Below, in pieces: positions 16,836 through 24,288 of a DNA stretch of 34,043 bases; within the stretch, counting starts at the first letter, position 1, and every line of letters begins with the position of its first letter. The stretch spans positions 1-34,043 of the forward strand of contig JAUHYU010000057.1 in the NCBI GenBank assembly GCA_030426345.1. Reading direction: 5' to 3'. The DNA is from Bacteroidia bacterium (GTDB lineage Bacteria > Bacteroidota > Bacteroidia > Cytophagales > Cyclobacteriaceae). The notes beneath the pieces were generated by a model that made no database searches, was not told the DNA's origin, and saw only the letters and a list, made by a program, of their open reading frames with translations. The position numbers and the translations under genes are program-made.

Positions 16836-16993
16836 CAGAATAAATGGTGGCCAAAAAACCGGTTGATTTATTTTTTGTATAAACTTTTTAAAATGAGCCA
16901 GCGTATTTTGATTTATGTAAGATGGAACTCCGTGAAAACGAAATATAAATAACTAATTTGCCAGCCGAATACCAAATCTTAAACGATTCTTAT

Positions 16994-17683
16994 ATGCCAC
17001 TTGCACTTTCCCCTGTTTTCAATTTTCTGACAGAACTGAAAGATAACAACGATAGGACTTGGTTCAGCGACCACAAAGATCAATACGAAAAGGCTCATAA
17101 TTCCATGATCAATTTTGCAGATGCACTCCTGTCCGAAATGCAGAGCCATGATGATATTGCGACGATTTCGGGCAAAAAAAGCCTGTACAGGATTTATCGC
17201 GATGTACGGTTTTCTAAAAATAAATTGCCATACAAGAGCAGTTGGAGTGGTTCATTCAAGCGGGCGACTGCATCGCTTCGAGGTGGATACTATTACCATC
17301 TCGAGCCGGGCAATAGCTATATTGCAGGAGGTTTTTTCAGTCCCAATCCTGCTGACCTGAAACATATCAGAAACCAACTAAGCCAAGACGATGGAAGTTT
17401 GAGAGCAGTGCTGGCAAGCGAACCGATGAAATCTTACTTTGGAGGACTGGGTGGAAATCAGGTGAAAACAGCGCCAAAAGGTTTCGCCATAGACAACCCA
17501 GCCATTGATTTGCTACGCTACAAGCAATTTGTCCTGACGCATTACTTTTCTGATCGCGAAGTTTTAAGTAGAGATTTCTATTTAAAACTCTCGGAAGGTT
17601 TTAGCAAGCTTCGTCCTTTTTTCGATTTGATGAGCGACTACCTTACGACAGACCTCAATGGGGTCTCAACTATTGAAGCATAA
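16994..17683 (+). CDS. DUF2461 (TIGR02453) family protein
   Basis: A 229-aa soluble protein from ATG 16994. A TTG at 16958 is in frame but the family normally begins just before 'FLTELKDNNDRTWF', so the ATG is preferred. Family hallmarks are 'NNDRTWFSDHKDQYEKA', 'YRIYRDVRFSKNKLPYKSSW', and a Gly-rich 'GGYYYHLEPGNSYIAGGFFSP'. The function of DUF2461 is unknown. It is divergent from the BCCT gene with about 90 bp between them and is followed by a long stem-loop (17703-17739) that probably ends its transcript. Confidence 0.88.
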   Translation: MPLALSPVFNFLTELKDNNDRTWFSDHKDQYEKAHNSMINFADALLSEMQSHDDIATISGKKSLYRIYRDVRFSKNKLPYKSSWSGSFKRATASLRGGYYYHLEPGNSYIAGGFFSPNPADLKHIRNQLSQDDGSLRAVLASEPMKSYFGGLGGNQVKTAPKGFAIDNPAIDLLRYKQFVLTHYFSDREVLSRDFYLKLSEGFSKLRPFFDLMSDYLTTDLNGVSTIEA

Positions 17684-17693
17684 ACTACGATCG

Positions 17694-17739
17694 AAAGCCT
17701 CTAAAATCCATGCCTACCTCGCCGGCAGGCATGGATTTT
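17694..17739 (+). terminator. Stem-loop built on the dispersed ATGGATTTT motif
   Basis: AAAATCCATGCCT (17703-17715) pairs perfectly with AGGCATGGATTTT (17727-17739) across an 11-base loop. It lies just after the DUF2461 stop. The left side, AAAGCCTCTAAAATCCATG (17694-17712), is an exact copy of the 19-base motif found before the gene at 24286. It could act as a terminator even though the T-run is short (TTTT). The shared motif means it may instead be a dispersed palindromic repeat. Confidence 0.55.
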
Positions 17740-18189
17740 CCACCGGTTAAGGACTCAATTGAAAAGACTTTCGTCATCCCCACTTTCGTGGAAATTTCCA
17801 ACTGTATCAGCGGTTTCCTACTGGATAATGACCCTTTTGTTTTTATCCATTATATTTAAATTGCAATTGGGTTTATGCAGATTTTTGTGTGACTATCAGG
17901 AACACCTAAAACGGCAAAACTTTTTTGAAAAAAAATAAATAAAAATACAGCGTCAATTTGCTACGCAAACAACTGTTTATCTGCTACTTACGACACTTAC
18001 AACTATAGTGGGGCTAACAGGAAGGTGCTGATAGCACCTATTCATTCGCGGTATTTAAAACTATAGATAGCAACAGTCCCCCTGGGAAACAAAACCGCTA
18101 AATTAAACCTAAATAAATTTCGAAATACTTCGCCCCAAAAATCAACAAACCTATCCCACGGATATCTGCAACACCCATCAATCTATTTC
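17740..18189. other. Non-coding AT-rich spacer, no gene seen
   Basis: About 450 bases without a convincing reading frame. It holds A-rich runs (17935-17950) and a small hairpin GGTGCT-GAT-AGCACC (18024-18038). I see no RNA gene or transposon end. Together with the following cassette-like gene it forms an accessory island. Confidence 0.5.
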
Positions 18190-18245
18190 AATCAACGTTT
18201 TAAATCCCTACATTCACACGGCGTTTACACCGTGGCGCGTTGGCA
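18190..18245 (+). repeat. Possible attC-like left junction of a gene cassette
   Basis: The segment runs from AATCAAC (18190-18196, one mismatch to RYYYAAC) through a stem CACGG/CCGTG (18217-18221 and 18230-18234) to GTTGGCA (18239-18245). The sequence TTTACACC before the final GTT resembles the ends of two other structured sites in the window. The R-prime box departs from GTTRRRY at the last two positions. It is a candidate only. Confidence 0.35.
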
Positions 18246-18275
18246 GCAAGCCATTCGGACGACAAGACGACTGAA

Positions 18276-18695
18276 ATGAGATTATACCCAATTCATATTT
18301 TGATTAAGAACTTTTCGCTAATGATGATTTTCATTTCCACAACGAAGATTGAATGGCTAAATACCTCGACACTCTATTCTGGGCAATTAAGTTGGGGAGA
18401 CGCAATAATCTCTTCCCTATACTTTACGGTTTCATTGACAATAGTTGATATAATCATACAGACTGCCATCTACCTTGGACTTAGGACAAGATTAAAAATA
18501 TTTAAACAGGGGAATAAGTTCTTAATTGGTGTTTTGCTTCATGCTTTGACATTATTACTTTATTGGAGAGCAATGGACTTAAGTGACTTTTGGACTGGAA
18601 ATATTATAGCAATGACACTAAGCACAATTGTTTCAGGGACTGTTTACTATCTACTTAACAAAAGACAAGATAATTTTAAAGCGGAGACCGTTTGA
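18276..18695 (+). CDS. Unknown four-helix membrane protein in a cassette-like insert
   Basis: A 139-aa AT-rich gene from ATG 18276; the frame also opens at TTG 18240, but that TTG belongs to the GTTGGCA junction, so the ATG is preferred. The product is hydrophobic with four likely membrane segments: 'ILIKNFSLMMIFIST', 'AIISSLYFTVSLTIVDIIIQTAIYLG', 'FLIGVLLHALTLLLYW' and 'IIAMTLSTIVSGTVYYLL'. I recognise no family. It is followed after 23 bases by a good attC-like site and preceded by GTTGGCA, so the 536-bp unit between the two G/TT points has the size and arrangement of an integron gene cassette. A toxin, immunity or stress membrane function cannot be told from sequence. Confidence 0.65.
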   Translation: MRLYPIHILIKNFSLMMIFISTTKIEWLNTSTLYSGQLSWGDAIISSLYFTVSLTIVDIIIQTAIYLGLRTRLKIFKQGNKFLIGVLLHALTLLLYWRAMDLSDFWTGNIIAMTLSTIVSGTVYYLLNKRQDNFKAETV

Positions 18696-18718
18696 CTCTT
18701 GAGAGTAAAACTGCCAGC

Positions 18719-18781
18719 ACCTAACAATTAAGCTCTAATGCAGTGAAGTAAGGCTTCGGTTCATTGGAGCGCGTGTTGGAC
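18719..18781 (+). repeat. Integron attC-like recombination site
   Basis: The 63-base element begins ACCTAAC (perfect RYYYAAC) and ends GTTGGAC (18775-18781, perfect GTTRRRY). The first bases CTAACAATT are the same as in classical aadA-type attC sites. Internally AACA-(5 nt)-GCTCTAATG pairs with CATTGGAGC-(3 nt)-TGTT, with one G-T wobble and a small CAGT bulge, so the strand folds into the imperfect hairpin typical of attC. It sits just behind the stop of the gene at 18276. Boxes, length, folding and position all agree. No integrase gene is in the window. Confidence 0.75.
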
Positions 18782-19019
18782 TACTACCTTCGGTGGCGGG
18801 GTTGGCTATGGGGGTTGAATGGTTTTATGATGGTTTTGAAGTCAGCACTTCATTGAGTTGGGCGTTGTGCAGTAAAGGAAATGACGGTAGCCGACCTGCC
18901 TTGAGATACTCCAAGTCAGGTATACCGCCCAAAAAGCCCCTAAAATCCATGAAAAGCCCATAGCCTTCCCGTCCGCTCTGTAGAGCAGTTTTGTTAAGTG
19001 TATATCTTTGAAGTCACTA
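18782..19019. other. Spacer between attC-like site and IS91 remnant
   Basis: About 240 bases with no supported gene. It contains another GTTRRRY match, GTTGGGC, near 18858, and a copy of the dispersed motif (18931-18951). The right part may include the lost 3' end of the IS91-type element, but I cannot place its terminus. Confidence 0.4.
18931..18951 (+). repeat. Dispersed motif copy (AAAAAGCCCCTAAAATCCATG)
   Basis: This copy differs from the 19-base motif at 17694 and 24270 by one base (CCCC for CCTC). It is followed by AAAAGCCC. It lies in the spacer behind the IS91-type transposase remnant. Confidence 0.6.
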
Positions 19020-19550
19020 TTATCCATTGGATTGTTGTTTTCTAAAGCAGGGAGGCCCTCTTTGCGGATCAATCACTTTTATGACGATCAGACTTTCGGT
19101 TTTGCAATGTGGGCACATCTCAGGGTTGTAGTTGAGCTTATCTTTTGCGATCTGTACCCACGAATATTTGATCTTTCTCCATTCAGGTTGATATAGGTTT
19201 TGCTTGGCAATATTGAGTTCCCTTGGTTTGTTTCTGGAAGCCAAAAATCCATAATGCCTGATGCGCACAAAACCACGAGGCAGGATGTGGCCGGCAAACC
19301 TGCGTAGGAACTCAAGACCGGATAAAGCCACTTGCTTTTTCTTGGCCGCATCCCGATAGTCTTTGTAAAGAAAGGCGACCTTGTGTTCGTTGACATCAAT
19401 AAGCCGATGATTAGAGATGGCAATCTTGTGGGTGTATCTGCCCAGATATTCGACTACTGTTTTGGGCGAGGCAAAGGGGCGTTTGGCGTAAACCACCCAC
19501 TTGGTTTTGAATGCCTGTGTAGCCTTCCCCGAAAATAGGACAGGATAAAA
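19020..19550 (-). pseudogene. IS91-family transposase, 5'-truncated remnant
   Basis: About 176 codons of the C-terminal half remain. 'KTVVEYLGRYTHKIAISNHRLI' is the IS91 Y2-transposase core; the Y-x-x-x-Y pair (YLGRY) holds the two catalytic tyrosines for rolling-circle transposition. 'FLRRFAGHILPRGFVRIRHYGFLA' follows, and 'CPHCKTESLIVI' is the C-terminal zinc knuckle. The N-terminal zinc finger and HUH motif are missing. In frame upstream of the Met codon at 19496 the homologous-looking reading continues ('SGKATQAFKTKWVV') until TAA at 19551-19553, after which the sequence is unrelated. So this is a fragment, not an active element. It abuts the glycosidase-like gene and the cassette-like insert, consistent with a transfer hot spot. 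Confidence 0.85.
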
Positions 19551-19638
19551 TTAGAACTTTTACGCTTTGATATACTCCAGTTCATTAGCTACTTTCGCCG
19601 TTCTAGAAACACACCACATATTTATCACTGGCTTTGAT

Positions 19639-20982
19639 ATGAATAAAAATATCCTCTTAGTAATTACTCTTATATTATTATATATCCCTAATCAACTACT
19701 TAGTCAAGACTTGATTGACTTAGGGTCTAAAAGAGAATTGTTTTTAGACGATTATTTAATTGACACCGCAATTGATTTAGAATTAAAAATGAATGCGGTA
19801 CAGGAGGTGAAAAGCACCAATATTCCTAATGGATATTATCAAACTATCATTAAAACAGATAGTCTTTATAGAATTTATTATAGAGGAAACCTAAGTTCTT
19901 GGAAAGGTGGTGGATATGACGGAAACCCAGGAGAAATAACGAAAAGTGCCATTAGCAAAGATGGCTATAATTGGGAAGAAGAATCTACAGACCTAAATGA
20001 CAGCATAATAGATTATATATATTACGAACCTCCTTTTAATCACAATTTTACTCCTTTTAAAGATTTAAACCCGAAGTCAAAACATGCATATAAAGCCTTG
20101 GCTGGAACAAAACCTGGTGGAGGATTATTTTATTTTTATTCAGATGATGGCATAAAATTCGAAAAGAATGGAAATGATCCTGTAATTAAAAATGATTCAA
20201 CTTATAATGAATTTGATTCACAAAATATTGCTTTTTGGTCAGAAAGTGAGCACCAATATGTTTGTTACTTTAGAAGGTCAATTGATGGATTAAGGTCATT
20301 TGCAAGAACTACTTCTGAAGACTTTGTCAATTGGAGCAAGCCAATTAACATCTTTCCGAATTTCGAAGGAGAACACTTATATGCCTCAGGCATACAACCT
20401 TATTTTAGAGCACCACAAATATATATCGCTTTATCAACAAGATTTTTTCCCAAGCATGGCAGTTCTACTGACATAGTTATTATGAATTCTAGAGATGGAA
20501 TTAAATTTAATCGAACATTCAAAGAAGCCTTCATTAGACCTGGTCTTAACCAAGAGAAATGGGGAAACAGATCCAATTATATAACTTTAAATGTCGTCCC
20601 CTTAGATGATTCATATATAGGTATTTTCGCCCGTAATAGCTTGTATAAAATCAGGATGGATGGTTTTTCGTCAATAAATGCTACATCAAAAGAGGGATGT
20701 TTTATTACTAAACCGTTTAAGCTAACTGGAGATCAGTTGGAAATAAATTATTCCACAAGTGCCGGTGGTTATGTTAATATTGAAATACTTGATGCAAACA
20801 ATAATCCCATACAAAAATTTTCGAAAGACTCCTCTGATGAAATAATAGGTGATGAAATTTCTAGAATTGTTACCTGGGAAGAATCCACTGATCTTTCTTC
20901 TATAAAAAATAAAACTATTAAACTCCGTATCACTATGAAAGAAGCAGATTTATATTCCTTGAAATTTAATAATATGAACTAA
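19639..20982 (+). CDS. Secreted glycosidase-like five-bladed propeller protein
   Basis: A 447-aa protein from ATG 19639, where 'MNKNILLVITLILLYIPNQLLSQ' forms a good signal peptide; an in-frame upstream start at 19567 would bury it. The mature part begins 'LIDLGSKRELFLDDYLID', the hallmark of a family common in Planctomycetes and Bacteroidota that folds like GH32/GH43/GH130-type propellers. Later blocks fit: 'YRIYYRGN', 'SKDGYNW', 'GIKFEKNGNDPVI', 'FARTTSEDFVNWSKPI', and 'GNRSNYITLNVVPL'. A C-terminal beta-sandwich-like part ('LEINYSTSAGGYVNIEILDANN') closes it. The substrate is unknown; hydrolase activity is inferred from fold. The gene is clearly more AT-rich than dcp next door and starts about 90 bases from the broken IS91 gene, which suggests acquisition. 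Confidence 0.7.
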   Translation: MNKNILLVITLILLYIPNQLLSQDLIDLGSKRELFLDDYLIDTAIDLELKMNAVQEVKSTNIPNGYYQTIIKTDSLYRIYYRGNLSSWKGGGYDGNPGEITKSAISKDGYNWEEESTDLNDSIIDYIYYEPPFNHNFTPFKDLNPKSKHAYKALAGTKPGGGLFYFYSDDGIKFEKNGNDPVIKNDSTYNEFDSQNIAFWSESEHQYVCYFRRSIDGLRSFARTTSEDFVNWSKPINIFPNFEGEHLYASGIQPYFRAPQIYIALSTRFFPKHGSSTDIVIMNSRDGIKFNRTFKEAFIRPGLNQEKWGNRSNYITLNVVPLDDSYIGIFARNSLYKIRMDGFSSINATSKEGCFITKPFKLTGDQLEINYSTSAGGYVNIEILDANNNPIQKFSKDSSDEIIGDEISRIVTWEESTDLSSIKNKTIKLRITMKEADLYSLKFNNMN

Positions 20983-21059
20983 GTCTGAGATAGTAGACTG
21001 CCATGGGTCAAAATCCCTTAATGCATCGCTCACGCCTCCAAACATGAAAGTAGATAAAC

Positions 21060-21083
21060 CATGGATTTTCGGGGCTTTTTTTT
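21060..21083 (-). repeat. Dispersed motif copy, inverted, with T-run
   Basis: CATGGATTTTCGGGGC followed by eight T residues. It is the complement of the motif at 18931 with one further change. Its position between the plus-strand glycosidase-like gene and dcp, plus the T-run, could let it help terminate transcription, though no strong stem is seen here. Confidence 0.5.
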
Positions 21084-21187
21084 GACAAAAACAGACTGAT
21101 ATCCTTGAAGATTTGGAGATTTATATCTAAATCGATTTACAACTGATATTAAATCAAAATTCTTTTATTATTAAGCAATTCACGGTT

Positions 21188-23311
21188 ATGAATTACAAAG
21201 CCTTCTTGTCCGCCGCGCTACTATTTGCAGCCGTGGCATGTACCGATAAAAAACCAGAAATGACCGCTGAAAAGAACGCATCGACCAACCCATTGCTGAT
21301 GGAATGGAGCACGCCATTTGGTACGCCACCTTTTGATTTGATCAAAGACGAAGATTACTTCCCCTCCTTTGAAACTGCCATTGCCAATCACAACGTTGAG
21401 ATTGATGCCATCAAATCCAACACAGAAGCTCCTACTTTCAATAATACGATCGTAGCACTCGAAACCAGCGGTGCCGATCTCACAAAAGTTGCAGGTGTGT
21501 TTTACAACGTAGAAAGCGCCAACACCAACGATTCGCTCAAAGCCATCGCCAAAAAATTAGCGCCAATCATGAGCGAGCACAATGACAACATCAAATTAAA
21601 TGCTGAGCTTTTTGCGAAGATTAAAACCGTTTATGAAAACACCGATCGCAGCACATTGGATTCGGAAGATATTCGCCTGCTTGAAGAAACCTACAAAACA
21701 TTTGTACGCGCCGGAGCCAACGTGCAAGGCGAAAATAAATCACGATTAAAAGAAATAAACAGCCGTTTGGCATCTTTATCCACTCAATTTGGCGAAAACC
21801 TCTTAGCAGAAACCAACGACTTTGAATTGTACATCACCGATGAAAAAGATGTAGCCGAATTACCCGCTAACCTACGCACCATGGCTAAAGAAGAGGCCGA
21901 AGCCCGCGGACACAAAACCGGCTGGGCTTTCACCCTGCAACGTCCGAGCATCAATCCCTTTTTGCAAAGCAGCACCAATCGAAAATTGCGCAAGCAAATT
22001 TTTGACGGTTATGCCATGCGCGGCAACAATGACAACGATCACGACAACAAAGCCATTTTGGAAGAAATGGTCAATCTCCGTTTGGAAAAGGCCAAACTGT
22101 TGGGGTATAAAAGTCATGCAGATTATGTGTTGAGCGATAACATGGCGCAAAATCCGCATGCCGTATATAATTTTATGGATCAGCTTTGGACGCCTGCCCT
22201 AAACATGGCGAAAGAAGAGCGCTCTGCCCTAGCCGCAAAAATGAAAGCTGATGAGGTCAAAGGAACTTTTGAAGCCAGCGACTGGCGTTATTATGTAGAG
22301 CAAGTGCGTGCTGAGCGTTACAACTTTAACGAAGAAGAAACTCGTCCATATTTTGAGTTTACCGCAGTGCGCAAAGGTTGTTTCATGCTAGCCACTAAGC
22401 TATTTGGCTTGCAATTCAAGGAACGTAATGACATCCAAAAATGGCACAAAGACCAGCAAGTCTATGAAGTATTAGAAGAAGATGGCAGCCACTTGGGGAT
22501 TATCTACATGGACTTTTTTATGCGCGAAAGCAAACGTGGTGGAGCTTGGATGAACGAAATCAGAGCACAACAAAATGTAGATGGATTTGTAACTCCCATC
22601 GTAACCAACAATTTCAACTTCCCTCCTCCTACAGCCGATGCACCAAGTTTACTTTCCTTCTCCGAAGCACAGACGCTATTCCACGAATTTGGCCATGGGC
22701 TTCATGGGCTTTTTAGCCATGTGAAATACGCTTCGCTGAGCGGCACCAACGTGCCCCGCGACTTTGTTGAGTTCCCTAGTCAGGTAATGGAAAACTGGAT
22801 GAGCGAACCCGAAATCTTAAAAATGTACGCCAAGCATTACCAAACCGGCAAAGTGATCCCTGATGAAATGATCAAGCGTATGAACGATGCCAACCAATTC
22901 AATACTGGCTTTGGTACAGTAGAATACATGGCGGCGGCATATCTCGACATGGCCTGGCACAGCATCACAGAGCCAAACACCACTGGGGCCAATGAATTTG
23001 AAAAAGCCGAAATGGATCGCATCGAGCTCATTTCAGAAATTATTCCGCGCTACCGCAGCACATATTATGCTCACATTTTCAGTGGAGGCTATTCATCCGG
23101 GTATTATGCCTATCAGTGGAGTGAAGTTTTGGATGCTGATGCTTTTGCCGCCTTTAAAGAAGTAGGTATTTTAGATCGCGATCTAGCTGCCAAATATCGC
23201 AAGATGCTCAGCCTTGGCGGTAGCAAACCTGGCATGGAATTGTACAAAGCGTTCCGCGGGAAAGAACCCGCCATCGAGCCATTGTTGAAGAAAAAAGGTT
23301 TTGTGAAGTAG
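21188..23311 (+). CDS. dcp: Peptidyl-dipeptidase (M3 family), lipoprotein
   Basis: A 707-aa M3A metallopeptidase matching Dcp in length. 'MNYKAFLSAALLFAAVACTDKK' is a lipoprotein signal, so the enzyme works in the envelope. The zinc site is H499-E-F-G-H503 in 'LFHEFGHGLHGLF', with E528 in 'DFVEFPSQ' as third ligand. Near the end 'YAHIFSGGYSSGYYAYQWSEVLDADAFAAF' gives the usual substrate-binding Tyr/Gly loop. It removes dipeptides from the C-termini of peptides and helps recycle peptide nitrogen. It has its own leader (about 200 bp, containing the inverted motif copy) and converges with the gene at 23349-24104; a weak hairpin ACAGA-AAAC-TCTGT lies at about 23322-23335. Confidence 0.96.
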   Translation: MNYKAFLSAALLFAAVACTDKKPEMTAEKNASTNPLLMEWSTPFGTPPFDLIKDEDYFPSFETAIANHNVEIDAIKSNTEAPTFNNTIVALETSGADLTKVAGVFYNVESANTNDSLKAIAKKLAPIMSEHNDNIKLNAELFAKIKTVYENTDRSTLDSEDIRLLEETYKTFVRAGANVQGENKSRLKEINSRLASLSTQFGENLLAETNDFELYITDEKDVAELPANLRTMAKEEAEARGHKTGWAFTLQRPSINPFLQSSTNRKLRKQIFDGYAMRGNNDNDHDNKAILEEMVNLRLEKAKLLGYKSHADYVLSDNMAQNPHAVYNFMDQLWTPALNMAKEERSALAAKMKADEVKGTFEASDWRYYVEQVRAERYNFNEEETRPYFEFTAVRKGCFMLATKLFGLQFKERNDIQKWHKDQQVYEVLEEDGSHLGIIYMDFFMRESKRGGAWMNEIRAQQNVDGFVTPIVTNNFNFPPPTADAPSLLSFSEAQTLFHEFGHGLHGLFSHVKYASLSGTNVPRDFVEFPSQVMENWMSEPEILKMYAKHYQTGKVIPDEMIKRMNDANQFNTGFGTVEYMAAAYLDMAWHSITEPNTTGANEFEKAEMDRIELISEIIPRYRSTYYAHIFSGGYSSGYYAYQWSEVLDADAFAAFKEVGILDRDLAAKYRKMLSLGGSKPGMELYKAFRGKEPAIEPLLKKKGFVK

Positions 23312-23348
23312 TTCTCCTGAGACAGAAAACTCTGTAGTCCATGGGTAT

Positions 23349-24104
23349 TTAGCGATCGTTATCCGTTGGCTTAAGCAGAATAATCTTTATTGTCTCGTGA
23401 TATTCAGGTTCATAAACTAATTCAGTTATCACATCTCGAATGTTAAGCATAGCCAAATCACGAAGCTGTTCGACCTGAGAGTTCAAAAAAGTATCCTTGT
23501 CCAGAATGATATAAGTGGGTATTCCGCTAGTTTCGTTATCACGTACCGTTTGAATCACTTGTTCAATAGACTCTTTTCGGAATTCAGCCATTTCTTCATC
23601 GCTGTAGTAGTTCTTCTCCCATTCGTAAATATCTTGACTATTAACTTCGTTCTGCCATTTTCGTTGTGAACTTTCATAACCAAAATTAAGCCATAGTAAC
23701 ATTGAAATCCAGAGCAAAACCCCTGTTCCAATTGAGTAAAGTCGCTCTTTATGCATTTTTATGTAGCCTTCACTTTGAAGGCTCCAATCTCCCAGAATCG
23801 TATAGGGCCATCTAAAAGCCATCCATATCAAATGAAATGTTCCATAGCTTTCAATAGCACGTTCTTTCATTTCAGTATCCAGCTCCTCTTGGAATATCCT
23901 ATTCCATTTAGCTACTTTTTCTTGTTGCTGTCCGTCAGAAATTCTTCTGTTCGTAAGTTCATCTTGAGCTTGATTAACGGCAGAAATATTCCAGTTTTCT
24001 GGGAAGTTGGCGATTTCAATGAGCTCATCGGTACTTCTAGAGGCTATGGGAGGATCAAATTCCAATATGCAATCAGTTTCTAATAGCTGACAATCGAATA
24101 ACAC
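23349..24104 (-). CDS. Unknown membrane protein
   Basis: A 251-aa protein I do not recognise. Residues 1-85 are polar with many charged residues. A weak hydrophobic stretch lies at about 89-106 ('GTFHLIWMAFRWPYTIL') and a clear membrane helix at about 122-142 ('LYSIGTGVLLWISMLLWLNF'). The remaining 110 residues are polar and acidic; 'SGIPTYIILDKDTF' slightly resembles a thioredoxin-fold strand-loop but no CxxC is present, so I do not rely on it. Start ATG 24104 follows an AT-rich leader. It is convergent with dcp and divergent from the aminotransferase gene. No operon partner is apparent. Confidence 0.6.
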   Translation of the reverse strand: MLFDCQLLETDCILEFDPPIASRSTDELIEIANFPENWNISAVNQAQDELTNRRISDGQQQEKVAKWNRIFQEELDTEMKERAIESYGTFHLIWMAFRWPYTILGDWSLQSEGYIKMHKERLYSIGTGVLLWISMLLWLNFGYESSQRKWQNEVNSQDIYEWEKNYYSDEEMAEFRKESIEQVIQTVRDNETSGIPTYIILDKDTFLNSQVEQLRDLAMLNIRDVITELVYEPEYHETIKIILLKPTDNDR

Positions 24105-24267
24105 CCCTCAAAGAGCGCTATCCGCTTTTCAAATTAAACCTTAATATACAATTATATTCAAAAAATAGTATAGAGGGGTTTTCTAGATTACTTCCAGTTA
24201 AGTCTTTTTTTAAATTCAACATTTCAGCCTATATGCTTTTCATAGATTCTATGCTATTTTTGAATCG

Positions 24268-24288
24268 AAAAAGCCTCTAAAATCCATG
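24268..24288 (+). repeat. Dispersed motif copy overlapping a start codon
   Basis: AAAAGCCTCTAAAATCCATG lies here; its last three bases are the ATG of the aminotransferase gene. The 19-base core is identical to 17694-17712, including an upstream ATCGAAA. A possible -7 element TATTTTTG is at 24255-24262, which would make the transcript leader very short and put the motif in the 5' end of the mRNA. Confidence 0.6.

Noticed and set aside
18024-18038. Hairpin GGTGCT-GAT-AGCACC as terminator or small RNA
   Set aside because: The stem is only 6 bp with a 3-base loop and no T-run, and no transcript is apparent upstream.
18240-18242. TTG as start of the 4-TM gene
   Set aside because: It is part of the GTTGGCA junction; the ATG at 18276 is a better start and begins nearer the first hydrophobic segment.
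18842-19072. A 76-codon minus-strand frame between the attC-like site and the IS91 remnant
   Set aside because: It starts inside the transposase fragment in another frame, has no family likeness and contains a repeat motif copy.
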